64,000 bases of DNA, taken from Pantoea sp. At-9b (GTDB taxonomy: Bacteria; Pseudomonadota; Gammaproteobacteria; Enterobacterales; Enterobacteriaceae). Numbering within the stretch: the stretch's first letter is position 1; each line of letters begins with the position of its first letter. The notes beneath the pieces are model-generated. The model saw only the letters and a program-made list of their open reading frames with translations, was not told the DNA's origin and searched no databases. This document shows positions 27,133 to 37,898 of this stretch, in pieces. The stretch lies in contig NC_014837.1 of NCBI RefSeq assembly GCF_000175935.2, forward strand, positions 3,782,001 through 3,846,000, written 5' to 3'. The position numbers and the translations under genes are program-made.

Positions 27133-28587
27133 CTATTTTACCGCGACCGGCCATTGGCTGAGACGAATGCCACGTTTATCAGCCGTTTCGCCAAAATCCT
27201 GTAGCACCGCTTTGACGTCCGGGTCGAGATACTCGGCATTATCGTGGTCCACAATCACCACGCTATTTTCCGGGATCTCCGCCAGTAGCCCCTGCAATTT
27301 AGGGTTGTGCATAAAGGTCAGATTCTGCTGGAAGCGCAACACGTAGTGGTCGTCATAACGGGTGAGCTGCAACGCATTACGATGGCTTTGATAGAGGCTA
27401 CATAACAGCTGGGTCGCGATACCTATGCCAATTCCCGCCAGCATACCAAACACGATGATGCCGCCGATGGTGGCAAGGAACGGGACATATTGCTGCGCTC
27501 CCATGCGCATCTGTTCGATGAACAGGCGCGGAGTCGCCAGCTTGTAACCGGTGTACAGCAATACCGCCGCCAGGCTGGCAAGCGGAATGGCGTTCAGCAG
27601 ATCGCTAAACCACAAGCCACAAATCAGCAGCAACACACCGTGCAGCAGTATCGACACCTTGCTTTGTGCGCCTACGCTGACGTTGACCGAACTGCGCACA
27701 ATCACCGCCGTAATCGGCATTGCGCCTAGTAAACCGGCGGTCAGATTCCCCACCCCCTGCGCAAACATCTCTTTATTCGGCGAAGGTGCCGGATGTTGTG
27801 GACGCAGCTTTTTCAGCGCTTCCTGGCTCAGCAACGTTTCCAGGCTGGCGACCAGCGCCAGCGTCACCGCCACCACCCACACCGACGGATTACGCCATGC
27901 CAGCCAGTCCGGGGTTTCCAGCTCCGCAGCAAGCTGTGCCATGCTGTCAAACTCCGGCAGGGCGATGCGCGGCAGGCCAGCCACACCCAACACCGTCGCC
28001 AGACAACCGACCACTACCGCTACCAGTGGCCCGGGTATCCAGCTTAACGCTTTGATCGATTTAACCAGTGGCGTGGTCCACAGCCAGAGAATCGCCAGCC
28101 CGCCCCCCGCCACCAGTAGCGCCGAGGTGGAGAAGGTAAACTCGCCATTGATCAGCGAGACCAGCTCCGCATCACCCGCTGCCCCCAGAGCCACCGGAAC
28201 CTGCTGGATAATCAGCAAAATACCAATGGCGGCCAGCATGCCTTTGATGACGCTACCCGGCACCAGCGCGATAAAACGTCCGGCACGCAGCAAACCAAAC
28301 AGACACTGCAACACCCCCGCCAGCATCAATGCGGTCAGAAAGGCGGAGAAGCTGCCGAGCGTCTCGATCGACGCCACCACAATGGTGACTAATCCGGCGG
28401 CCGGGCCGCTCACGGCAAAACGTGATGGACTTAACGCGGTGACCAGCAAGCCACCGATCACCCCGGTGAGCAGACCGGCAAACGGCGGCAGGCCGCTGGC
28501 CTGGGCAATGCCAAGACAGAGTGGCAGCGCCACCAGAAACACCACCAAACCGGCCGGGATGTCCTGGCGCAGAGTATGCAGATTCAT
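27133..28587 (-). CDS. SulP-family anion (likely bicarbonate) transporter
   Basis: 484 residues with 11-12 membrane segments; signature LRQDIPAGLVVFLVALPLCLGIAQASGLPPFAGLLTGVIGG. The C-terminus (about 425-484, VVIVDHDNAEYLDPDVKAVLQDF) is a short STAS-like domain. The gene begins inside the end of the carbonic anhydrase gene (ATGA overlap), a pairing known in bacteria for SulP proteins that import bicarbonate, so bicarbonate rather than sulfate is the inferred substrate. Confidence 0.88.
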   Translation of the reverse strand: MNLHTLRQDIPAGLVVFLVALPLCLGIAQASGLPPFAGLLTGVIGGLLVTALSPSRFAVSGPAAGLVTIVVASIETLGSFSAFLTALMLAGVLQCLFGLLRAGRFIALVPGSVIKGMLAAIGILLIIQQVPVALGAAGDAELVSLINGEFTFSTSALLVAGGGLAILWLWTTPLVKSIKALSWIPGPLVAVVVGCLATVLGVAGLPRIALPEFDSMAQLAAELETPDWLAWRNPSVWVVAVTLALVASLETLLSQEALKKLRPQHPAPSPNKEMFAQGVGNLTAGLLGAMPITAVIVRSSVNVSVGAQSKVSILLHGVLLLICGLWFSDLLNAIPLASLAAVLLYTGYKLATPRLFIEQMRMGAQQYVPFLATIGGIIVFGMLAGIGIGIATQLLCSLYQSHRNALQLTRYDDHYVLRFQQNLTFMHNPKLQGLLAEIPENSVVIVDHDNAEYLDPDVKAVLQDFGETADKRGIRLSQWPVAVK

Positions 28588-29219
28588 GGTATCGATTCCT
28601 CTGTAGATTGCTGAATTAACTCTTTCAGATGCCCGGATTGCAGGTCATACACGCAACCAAACACATCCAGCGACTGGCCAGCCTGCCACGCCGAGCGCAC
28701 GGGTTCGCTGCTTATCAACTGCGAAAACTGGGCCAGGACGTTGGCTTCCACCAGGCGGTTAAGCTTGCTGCTCTCCTCTTCCTGCGCATCCGCAGCACGA
28801 TACGCCGCCAGTCCCTGTGCCAGACTACGGCGCAGGGCCGCAATACGCCGCGCCAGCGCCGAATCCTCTTTCGCCAGCGGGCTTTGTGGCAGCCCAAGCG
28901 CGGCCTGCACCCCGCCACAGCCGTAATGGCCACACAACACAATGCGTTGTACGCCGAGATAGAAAATTGCGTACTGCAACACGCTCATCAGGTTGTCGTC
29001 ATCCGGCACCACCATATTGGCGATATTGCGATGGACGAACAGCTCGCCGGGATGCGCTCCGGTCAACACTTCCGCGGGTACACGGCTATCGGAGCAGCCA
29101 ATCCACAGGGAATGCGGTTGCTGCTGATGAAGATATTTTTCGAAATAGTGCGGATTACGCTGGCGGCGCTGTAATGCCCAACTGCGATTTTTCGCTAATA
29201 AGGGTTTGAGTGTCGTCAC
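28584..29219 (-). CDS. beta-class carbonic anhydrase
   Basis: 211 residues, interconverts CO2 and bicarbonate in the cytoplasm. Zinc ligands and the Asp-Arg dyad are visible: C42, D44, R46 (GCSDSRVPAE), H98 and C101 (CGHYGCGG). The start is GTG at 29219 with GAGAAG about 8 bases upstream. It overlaps the SulP gene by 4 bases, so the enzyme and transporter are made together. Related to E. coli Can/CynT, but the operon with SulP is different, so I do not assign either symbol. Confidence 0.93.
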   Translation of the reverse strand: MTTLKPLLAKNRSWALQRRQRNPHYFEKYLHQQQPHSLWIGCSDSRVPAEVLTGAHPGELFVHRNIANMVVPDDDNLMSVLQYAIFYLGVQRIVLCGHYGCGGVQAALGLPQSPLAKEDSALARRIAALRRSLAQGLAAYRAADAQEEESSKLNRLVEANVLAQFSQLISSEPVRSAWQAGQSLDVFGCVYDLQSGHLKELIQQSTEESIP

Positions 29220-29757
29220 AATTATCTTCTCTTAATGTCCGGGAATATCGCATCCAGGCGAATAACGCCGTGAATAAGACAGGGCTCAGGGGAAAAAGTG
29301 GAGCTTCCTCACAGAAAATGGTTATAGACGCTTAAGAGTAGTTATGCACCCTGAATATTTCCATGCACGATAAGATGCCTCTCAATGTAAATTGAGATTC
29401 AATTTACGTCAGATGAATGTAAGGTTATGCAAGAGGTAGCAGCAATGTTACGCCGAATGATACTTATAAAAATCATGTAGTTAAATTAAAAAATAAATGA
29501 TGGATTTTTGATGCAACGACAAAAAAATACACGCATCACTATTAAGGCTTTTTTCCTTCCATACCAGACAGGCCGTTTTTACCAGGAAATATCTTAATTA
29601 TAAAATTTATGATTGGAATGTTTCACTATCAAATAACCATTACTACCGAATAACACGCTATTTTCAGCCGGGTGTGGTGGCAAGAGATCAGGAAAATAAT
29701 GAGGGAAATAATAGTTGCCGTGAAAAGTAAATATTGCCGGACCTAAAAAGAGGAGAA
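29220..29757. other. long intergenic region
   Basis: About 540 AT-rich bases between the carbonic anhydrase start and the phosphatase terminator, with no convincing gene. It contains a perfect inverted repeat GTAAATTGA-GAT-TCAATTTAC at 29387-29407, which looks like a protein-binding dyad or small hairpin. A 17-codon ATG frame at 29427 has poor ribosome-site spacing and is not called. Confidence 0.5.
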
Positions 29758-29758
29758 G

Positions 29759-29783
29759 AGCGCCCGACCGGCAGGCGCTTTTT
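29759..29783. terminator. hairpin terminator after the acid phosphatase gene
   Basis: Stem AGCGCC / GGCGCT with a 9-base loop, with T5 on the plus strand and a CTTCTCCTCTTTTT tail on the minus strand. It lies 12 bases beyond the phosphatase stop (minus strand) and may act in both directions. Confidence 0.75.
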
Positions 29784-29794
29784 GGTCTGATGAA

Positions 29795-30607
29795 TTATTT
29801 GCCGTCCCACGCTTTGAGGCGCGCTTCACGGACCTGCAACTGCTGTTGTGGTGTCAGCTTGTTGTAGTTTTCCGCCATTCCACTCTCCCAGTCACCATAC
29901 AGGGGATTGGGCAGCACGATAAATTGGGTGCCAAAGCGCTGATGGTTACTGCTCACGAAGGCCTGGCGCTGCGCATTATTCTGATGCCAGGTGGTACCGC
30001 CGAAGTCATTCAGGTTATCCCCGGCGTACAGCACCACGTGATAACCTTCCGCTTTGATGGCATCGAAACGGGCCTGCTTGTTGGAACTGCCAGTACTGAG
30101 CCGTACCGTTTTTTCATTCACCCCGGTAAAACCGAGTTTATTCAGGTTATCCACTGTCGCGGCGTAATCTTTCTGGTCACGGTTGGAGACGTAGAACATG
30201 ATGCCGCCGTGGCTGTTAACATAATTGGCAAAATCCACTGCCCCCGGCACCGCTGCCGCCTGACGCGCCTGCGTCCAGGCTGACCAAGTTTTCCCGCTGA
30301 ATGGCTGACCATTTTTCGCCTGCCACGCGCTGTAGGCACTGTTATCAATCATGGTTTCGTCGAGATCGACAATCACCGCTTTCGGCTTACCGGCCAGCGA
30401 AGGTGCCTGATCAAATGCCATACGCGCGGTATTGAATGCCTGCCAGCTGAGCGCCTGATACTCACCCGATTGCTGGAACCAGTTGACGGCCAGCACCGAT
30501 TGCTGGGCAAGCTGCGTCTGTGCCTGCTGCTGGGTTGGCTGTGCACAGCCGGTCAGCACCAACGCCATCAGGCCGGAGGCGGCCAGCCAGGGGGTTTTTT
30601 TCATCAT
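29795..30607 (-). CDS. e(P4)-family 5'-nucleotidase / acid phosphatase lipoprotein
   Basis: 270-residue outer-membrane lipoprotein of the HAD class C acid phosphatase type. The signal peptide ends in lipobox LTGC (C21). Catalytic DLDET at 81-85 (VIVDLDETMIDNSAYSAW), then SNRD at the second HAD position and a late GDNLNDF. Haemophilus e(P4) relatives dephosphorylate nucleotides and NMN for uptake; substrate here is inferred. A monocistronic unit with its own terminator. Confidence 0.9.
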   Translation of the reverse strand: MMKKTPWLAASGLMALVLTGCAQPTQQQAQTQLAQQSVLAVNWFQQSGEYQALSWQAFNTARMAFDQAPSLAGKPKAVIVDLDETMIDNSAYSAWQAKNGQPFSGKTWSAWTQARQAAAVPGAVDFANYVNSHGGIMFYVSNRDQKDYAATVDNLNKLGFTGVNEKTVRLSTGSSNKQARFDAIKAEGYHVVLYAGDNLNDFGGTTWHQNNAQRQAFVSSNHQRFGTQFIVLPNPLYGDWESGMAENYNKLTPQQQLQVREARLKAWDGK

Positions 30608-30713
30608 TTCATCCTTAAGCGATTGCGGTCAGTTTAGGTAAAGCGTTAAAAATGTAGCAGTTAACTCACGCGGTTGGCAGTACAAAGCGATCGGCAAGAT
30701 AAAGGAGATACTT

Positions 30714-31433
30714 ATGACTCATCACTCCCCGCAGGTTCCACGCTCAGCGCTACTGGATGGGTTGAGCTGGCTGGAGTATGCCTTTCAGCCTGCGGGCGTC
30801 GCCGTGCCTGACGATGCCGCCTACGGCCATCAGCGCCATAGCGCTACCGTGGTGATGGCGACCGATAACCTGCCGCCAAAAAGCTGCGAGTCTGACGCGG
30901 TGATTGGTGAGGGGTCACGGCCGGTGGCGGTGTACACCGCCGATTGTTTACCGGTGTTATTTGCCGATAGCCACAGCCATCAGGTAGCAGCCGTGCATGC
31001 CGGGTTAAAAGGCACGCTGGCTGGCGTGCTGAACAGCACCATCGATCGCCTGCTGACGCTGGGTGCACAAACGCAGACGCTGCATGTCGCCATCGGTCCG
31101 GCAATTGGGCCGTGCTGCTATGAACTCGGCAGAGATCGGGTTGACCAGATGCAAGCGCAGCCCGGTTTACCGCCGTTGAGCTGGTCCGAAACGCAGCCGA
31201 AGAATCTGCGCGCCATCCGTCCCCAGGCGCAGGCGCAGCAGCAAGGAATCTGGTTTGATTTGCCACATCTGGCGCGGGGGTTACTGCAACAACGTGGCAT
31301 TCCGGCTGCCCAGATTGAAGTGGTGGAGATGTGTACCTATTGCATGGCCGAGAGTGGTTCCAGTTACCGCTACAACACCCATTTCGCCAGCGGTTATCAG
31401 TCGCGTTTTTCGTGGATACGTTGCCGTGACTGA
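30714..31433 (+). CDS. YfiH/PgeF-family (laccase-domain) protein
   Basis: 239 residues, Cu-oxidase_4/YfiH fold. Visible active-site blocks are YTADCLPVLFAD, VHAGLKGT (most members have HAGWRG) and the C-terminal EMCTYCMAESGSSYRYN. Family members act as purine nucleoside phosphorylase/adenosine deaminase-like enzymes or peptidoglycan-editing factors. The canonical enterobacterial yfiH lies beside rluD, so this copy, in a different context, is probably a paralogue; function is not settled. An AAGGAG site precedes the ATG. Its 3' end overlaps idnR on the other strand by 37 bases. Confidence 0.85.
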   Translation: MTHHSPQVPRSALLDGLSWLEYAFQPAGVAVPDDAAYGHQRHSATVVMATDNLPPKSCESDAVIGEGSRPVAVYTADCLPVLFADSHSHQVAAVHAGLKGTLAGVLNSTIDRLLTLGAQTQTLHVAIGPAIGPCCYELGRDRVDQMQAQPGLPPLSWSETQPKNLRAIRPQAQAQQQGIWFDLPHLARGLLQQRGIPAAQIEVVEMCTYCMAESGSSYRYNTHFASGYQSRFSWIRCRD

Positions 31434-32416
31434 AGGGTTTCGCCGACAAAGATCTGGTAGTTGAGATCGATGCTGTTGGCGATGAATGCCGGATCGGCGA
31501 TCTTCTTCAGCAACAGTTCTACCGCCTGGTAGCCAATGTCATAGCGCGGCGTGATCACGCTGGCGAGGCTGGGATACATTGCGCGGCCGCTCTCCAGACC
31601 GTGAAAGCCGCTGATGGCAATCTCATCCGGCACCGTAATCCCCTGACGCTGGCACCATGACAATGCGCCGAGGGATAAATCGTCATTGGTACAGAAAATA
31701 GCGTCCAGTTCAGGATGCAGTCGCAGCGCCTGTTCCAGTAGGGTGGCCCCCAACCGCTGCGATGACATTTCACGTGGATTGAGGCGCGCCGCGCGCAATT
31801 TCTGCTCCTGCATCGCCTTACGAAAGCCCTGAAAACGACACGCATCACGCCGATCGTCCAGCGATCCGAGGTAGACGATGCAGCGCCGCCCCTGCTCCAG
31901 CAGCATGCGCGTCATGTCGTAACCGGCATTGAAGTTGTTGTAACCCACCTGCATATCCAGGCAGGGGCCTTCGGTATCCATCACCTCAACAATCGGGATC
32001 CTGGCCGCACGCAGATACTTCACGGTGCGGTGCGTGTGTTGTTTATCGCACAGGATAATGCCGTCAATGTTCCAGGCCAGCAGGTTGCGTACCTGCTCCT
32101 CTTCGCTACGTGGATCGTAGTTGTAGTTGGCGATCAGCGTTTGATAGTGACTGGCGCGCGTGGCCTGCTCGATGCCACTCAGCAGATCGGCAAAGATCTG
32201 ATTTTTAAACGACGGGATCAACACCCCCAGCGTGCGTCCCGGTGAATTGCCCGGCATTGCTGCCGGGGTTTTCGCTGCATAATTGAGTTCACTGATCGCA
32301 CGTGCGATGCGCTCGCCGGTGTGCGCCGCAACCTTATCCGGTGTTCGCAAATAACGGCTGACCGTCATCCGGGTCACACCTGCCCGCTCGGCAATGTCCT
32401 GCAAGGTTTTCGTCAT
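31397..32416 (-). CDS. idnR: LacI-family regulator of L-idonate/gluconate use
   Basis: 339 residues. N-terminal LacI HTH (LQDIAERAGVTRMTVSRYLRTPDKV) and a sugar-binding periplasmic-type domain (RTLGVLIPSFKNQIFADLLSGIEQA ... PDEIAISGFHGLE). Most similar to the GntR/IdnR subgroup. It is the last gene of idnD-idnO-idnT-idnR, 29 bases after idnT. It likely responds to gluconate-type ligands and acts at the operator upstream of idnD, in line with known IdnR; exact ligand is inferred. Confidence 0.9.
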   Translation of the reverse strand: MTKTLQDIAERAGVTRMTVSRYLRTPDKVAAHTGERIARAISELNYAAKTPAAMPGNSPGRTLGVLIPSFKNQIFADLLSGIEQATRASHYQTLIANYNYDPRSEEEQVRNLLAWNIDGIILCDKQHTHRTVKYLRAARIPIVEVMDTEGPCLDMQVGYNNFNAGYDMTRMLLEQGRRCIVYLGSLDDRRDACRFQGFRKAMQEQKLRAARLNPREMSSQRLGATLLEQALRLHPELDAIFCTNDDLSLGALSWCQRQGITVPDEIAISGFHGLESGRAMYPSLASVITPRYDIGYQAVELLLKKIADPAFIANSIDLNYQIFVGETLQSRQRIHEKRD

Positions 32417-32445
32417 AGCTCACCTCCCTGTGCCGCCACGGTGAA

Positions 32446-33765
32446 TCAGTGAATCAATGCGTTAAGGATCAACACGCCCGCCAGACCCAGGATCGAGATC
32501 AACGTTTCCATCACCGTCCAGGTTTTCAACGTCTCAACCACGCTAAGGTTGAAATACCCTTTGAACAGCCAGAAGCCGGGATCGTTAACGTGCGAGGCGA
32601 TCACACTACCGGAGCCGACTGCCAGCACCATCAATGCCGGATCGGCATGGGTCGCCGCAATGATCGGCGTCACGATACCCGCAGTAGTGATCGCGGCGAC
32701 CGTGGCGGAACCGAGTGCGACACGCAGCATCGCGGCCACCGTCCAGCACATCAGCAGCGGAGACAGCGAGGAGCCTTTCATCATATCGGCGATATAGTTA
32801 CCCACGCCGCTATCCACCAGCACCTGTTTGAAGGCACCACCACCGGCAATGATAAAGATGATCATGGCAATGGCAGCGATCGATTCGCCACACATCTCCA
32901 TCACCTGCTCCATCTTACGGCCATTGCGCAGGCCAAGGGTGAAGACCGCAATCACCACGGCGATAAACAGTGCCACCGCCGGGTTGCCGATAAATTCAAA
33001 GAACTGACGCAGCGGATTCTCTTTCGGCGTGGTTAATTCAAACACCGCAGCGATCGCCATCAGCACCACCGGGATCACGGCAGCGAAGATACTGATACCG
33101 AAGCCTGGCATCTCCTCTTCTGTGAAGATTTTCGGGTTATACAGCCCTTCCGGCGGTGACTTTTCAAAGCTTTTGAGGAACTTCGAGAAGATTGGACCGG
33201 CGACGATCACCGTCGGGATGGTGATGATCATGCCATACAGCAGCGTGGTGCCAAGGTTCGCGCCGAAAATGGTGGCGATGGCCGTCGGACCGGGATGTGG
33301 CGGCAGGAAACAGTGCGTGACCGACAACGCAGCCACCATAGGTACACCTACATACAGTAACGGCAGCCCGGCAGCGGCGACAATGGTGAACACCAGTGGC
33401 AGCAGCAGTACAAAGCCCACTTCATAGAACATCGCCAGGCCGACAATCAGGCCGGTGACCACCAGCGCCCATTGCAGCCGCTCCTTACCGAAAGCGGCGA
33501 TCAAAGTGGTGGCAACCCGTTGTGCCGCCCCGGTGTCCGACACCAGTCGTCCCAGCATGGCACCGAAGCCGAGGATCATCGCCAGCCCACCCAGCGTAGA
33601 GCCGATACCTTTCTGGATCGACGCCATGACATTCAGCGGCGTCATCCCTTCAGCGATCCCCACCACGGCGGAGACAAACACCAACGCGATAAAGCCGTTG
33701 ACCTTGAAAACAATCATTAAAACCAGCAGGAGAACCACGCCCAGAACGATTATGGTTATTGGCAT
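32446..33765 (-). CDS. idnT: GntP-family L-idonate/gluconate permease
   Basis: 439 residues, about 12-14 membrane segments, GntP family: FKVNGFIALVFVSAVVGIAEGM, the conserved GGLAMILGFGAMLGRLVSDTGAAQRVA, and SHVNDPGFWLFKGYFNLS near the C-terminus. A proton symporter for gluconate-like acids by family. Its place between idnO and idnR supports the L-idonate transporter assignment. Confidence 0.92.
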   Translation of the reverse strand: MPITIIVLGVVLLLVLMIVFKVNGFIALVFVSAVVGIAEGMTPLNVMASIQKGIGSTLGGLAMILGFGAMLGRLVSDTGAAQRVATTLIAAFGKERLQWALVVTGLIVGLAMFYEVGFVLLLPLVFTIVAAAGLPLLYVGVPMVAALSVTHCFLPPHPGPTAIATIFGANLGTTLLYGMIITIPTVIVAGPIFSKFLKSFEKSPPEGLYNPKIFTEEEMPGFGISIFAAVIPVVLMAIAAVFELTTPKENPLRQFFEFIGNPAVALFIAVVIAVFTLGLRNGRKMEQVMEMCGESIAAIAMIIFIIAGGGAFKQVLVDSGVGNYIADMMKGSSLSPLLMCWTVAAMLRVALGSATVAAITTAGIVTPIIAATHADPALMVLAVGSGSVIASHVNDPGFWLFKGYFNLSVVETLKTWTVMETLISILGLAGVLILNALIH

Positions 33766-33835
33766 TTTTTATTATCCATAGAGAAACAAGAGGTGATTAA
33801 GGTTTAGGCGCACCCTGGTGAATGCGCCAGTCGCA

Positions 33836-34600
33836 TCACACCGCCACGCGCATACCACCATCGACAAACAGCAAGTGGCCATTGACGAAATCGGACGCTT
33901 TTGAGGAGAGGAACACCGCGGCACCAATCAACTCTTCTGGCTTGCCCCAACGCGCCGCCGGAGTACGTTTGGTGAGCCAGCCGGTGAAAGCCGGATCGTC
34001 GGCCAGTGCCTGGGTCATCTCAGTCACGAAGTAGCCCGGTGCGATGGCGTTGACCTGGATATTGTGGCGCGCCAGTTCCACGCACATGCCGCGCGTCAGC
34101 ATGGTGACGGCCCCTTTGGATGCGGCATACGGCGTGATGGTGTCGCGGCCCAATTCGCTCTGCATCGAACCGATGTTGATGATTTTCCCCTGCTGACGAT
34201 CCACCATTTTCTTCGCCACGGTTTGTGACACAAGGAACACCGCCGTCTGGTTGACCGCAATCACGTCATTCCAGTCCTGCTCCGGGAATTCGAGGAACGG
34301 ACGGCGACGCTGGATACCGGCGTTGTTCACCAGCACATCGATAGCCCCCCACTCGGCTTCGATCTCGTCCACCGCCTGCTGGACCTGCGCTGATTGCGTC
34401 ACGTCAAACGCTTTCGACTGCGCACGCAGCCCCAGATCACGCAGTTTCGCTGCCGCCTGCTCGGCCCCGGCCGGGGTGGTGGCGTTGACGATCACTTCAG
34501 CACCCGCTTCCGCCAGACCACGTGCCAACAGGAAACCGATACCTCGCGCCGAACCGGTGATCAGTACGCGTTTGCCTTCGAGGGAAAATAGCTGACTCAT
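33836..34600 (-). CDS. idnO: gluconate 5-dehydrogenase (5-keto-D-gluconate reductase)
   Basis: 254-residue SDR enzyme: cofactor motif TGSARGIGFLLARGLAEAG, NNAG, and catalytic YAASK. In the pathway it reduces 5-ketogluconate, made by IdnD, to gluconate. It lies 9 bases after idnD and 70 bases before idnT. Good length and close fit to IdnO. Confidence 0.92.
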   Translation of the reverse strand: MSQLFSLEGKRVLITGSARGIGFLLARGLAEAGAEVIVNATTPAGAEQAAAKLRDLGLRAQSKAFDVTQSAQVQQAVDEIEAEWGAIDVLVNNAGIQRRRPFLEFPEQDWNDVIAVNQTAVFLVSQTVAKKMVDRQQGKIINIGSMQSELGRDTITPYAASKGAVTMLTRGMCVELARHNIQVNAIAPGYFVTEMTQALADDPAFTGWLTKRTPAARWGKPEELIGAAVFLSSKASDFVNGHLLFVDGGMRVAV

Positions 34601-34609
34601 AGTCTCTCC

Positions 34610-35641
34610 TTAAAATGTTAACTGGACTTTTGCCGCACGGGTTTTGTCACCCGCAAACTGCAACGCCGCATCAATGTCCTGCCAGCCATATGCACCGCTG
34701 AACAACGGCAGTGGCTTGACCACGCCCTGCGCCAGCCACTCGACGGCGGTATTGAATTCGTGGGTAAAGCGGAAGGAACCGACCAGGTTAATCTCCTTAG
34801 CAATCAACTGCATAATGGGGAACGACGGGATCGCGCCGCCCATACCCACTTGCACCAATGTGCCTTTAGCGCAGGTCACATCGAGGCAACGTTGCAGTGA
34901 AGAAGGATGACCGGAGGCTTCGAATGACACGTCAAAGTAGCCTTTGTCAGCCAGGAATGGGGTGAAGTCACCGTTGGCAGCATGGATCACCTCTGTGGCT
35001 CCCATCTGCTGTGCCATTGCCAGCGAACGTTCGCTGATGTCGCTGCACACAATCGATGCCGCGCCACGCGCTTTGGCCGCTGCGGCAATCAGGCAACCAA
35101 TCGGGCCAACGCCGGAGATAAATACCTGCTTACCCGTCAGGTCACCCGCCTGATGGGTGGCGTGAATGCACACGGCCAGCGGCTCGGCAAACACCATCAC
35201 GCTCTCGTCCGCGTCCTGTGGGAAGGGAATGCACTGCGCGCTGTCTACCACTTTGTACTGGGTAAATCCGCCATCAACATGCGGTACGTACATGGCGCTG
35301 CCGAAGAAGCGCATCGACACGCACTGGTTCTCCTGCTCACGGCGGCAGTATTTACACTCCCCACAGGGCTTCGACGGGTTAACTGCCACCTTCTGTTCCG
35401 GCTTCAGGCGCGGATCATCACTTTCCACCACAAAACCAATCACTTCGTGACCGAGGATCATCGGCATCTTGACTTCATAGCTGCCGACTTTGCCTTCCTG
35501 ATAGTAGTGCAGGTCGGAGCCGCAAATACCGCCGCGCGTGATGCGCACCAGCGTACCTTTGCCGTTCCACTCCACCTGCTGCTGCGCCACGCTGACTTGT
35601 TGTTTTCCGGTGATCACGCAGGATTGCGTTTCGATTTTCAT
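34610..35641 (-). CDS. idnD: L-idonate 5-dehydrogenase
   Basis: 343-residue zinc medium-chain dehydrogenase that oxidises L-idonate to 5-ketogluconate. Catalytic-zinc segment GGICGSDLHYYQEGKVGSYEV, structural-zinc cysteines in PCGECKYCRREQENQC, and a Rossmann fold with SGVGPIGCLIAAAAKARGA. Start chosen at 35641 (MKIETQSCVITGKQQ) because GGGGAAG lies just upstream; the frame continues to 35677 without such a site. First gene of the operon, read from the regulatory region at 35703-35755. Confidence 0.94.
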   Translation of the reverse strand: MKIETQSCVITGKQQVSVAQQQVEWNGKGTLVRITRGGICGSDLHYYQEGKVGSYEVKMPMILGHEVIGFVVESDDPRLKPEQKVAVNPSKPCGECKYCRREQENQCVSMRFFGSAMYVPHVDGGFTQYKVVDSAQCIPFPQDADESVMVFAEPLAVCIHATHQAGDLTGKQVFISGVGPIGCLIAAAAKARGAASIVCSDISERSLAMAQQMGATEVIHAANGDFTPFLADKGYFDVSFEASGHPSSLQRCLDVTCAKGTLVQVGMGGAIPSFPIMQLIAKEINLVGSFRFTHEFNTAVEWLAQGVVKPLPLFSGAYGWQDIDAALQFAGDKTRAAKVQLTF

Positions 35642-35702
35642 AACTTCCCCATTCAGTGGTGTTGCAATGGGGGTCATAAAACCGGGTTACCGGGGTTAAA
35701 AC

Positions 35703-35718
35703 TGTGATGGAGATCACT
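35703..35718 (-). promoter_or_regulatory. CRP-binding site upstream of idnD
   Basis: TGTGATGGAGATCACT matches the CRP consensus TGTGA-N6-TCACA in nine of ten key bases. Position 62-77 bases before the idnD start suggests activation of the idn operon when cAMP is high. Confidence 0.75.
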
Positions 35719-35724
35719 CAAAAA

Positions 35725-35756
35725 CATGTTACGGAAAAGCTGTTACGCATAACGTG
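35725..35756 (-). promoter_or_regulatory. GntR/IdnR-type operator
   Basis: CTGTTACGCATAACGT at 35740-35755 resembles the GntR/IdnR consensus ATGTTAC-rich palindrome, and a second half site ATGTTACGG lies at 35726. Consistent with control by the operon's own LacI-family regulator. Confidence 0.6.
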
Positions 35757-35888
35757 ATACGGACAAGCTCATCAGTAACCGCGACGACCGCGCACGCTTT
35801 TTTGACGCCACTCACAGGATGAATGCATCCCTCTTCCTTCGCGCTAAATACCCGCTACAGTCAACTCATCCGACCACTTAATTTGTGA

Positions 35889-37898
<2,010 letters not shown>

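Noticed and set aside
29427..29480. 17-codon frame with nearby AAGG
   Set aside because: Spacing to the ATG is too short and the peptide has no recognisable character.
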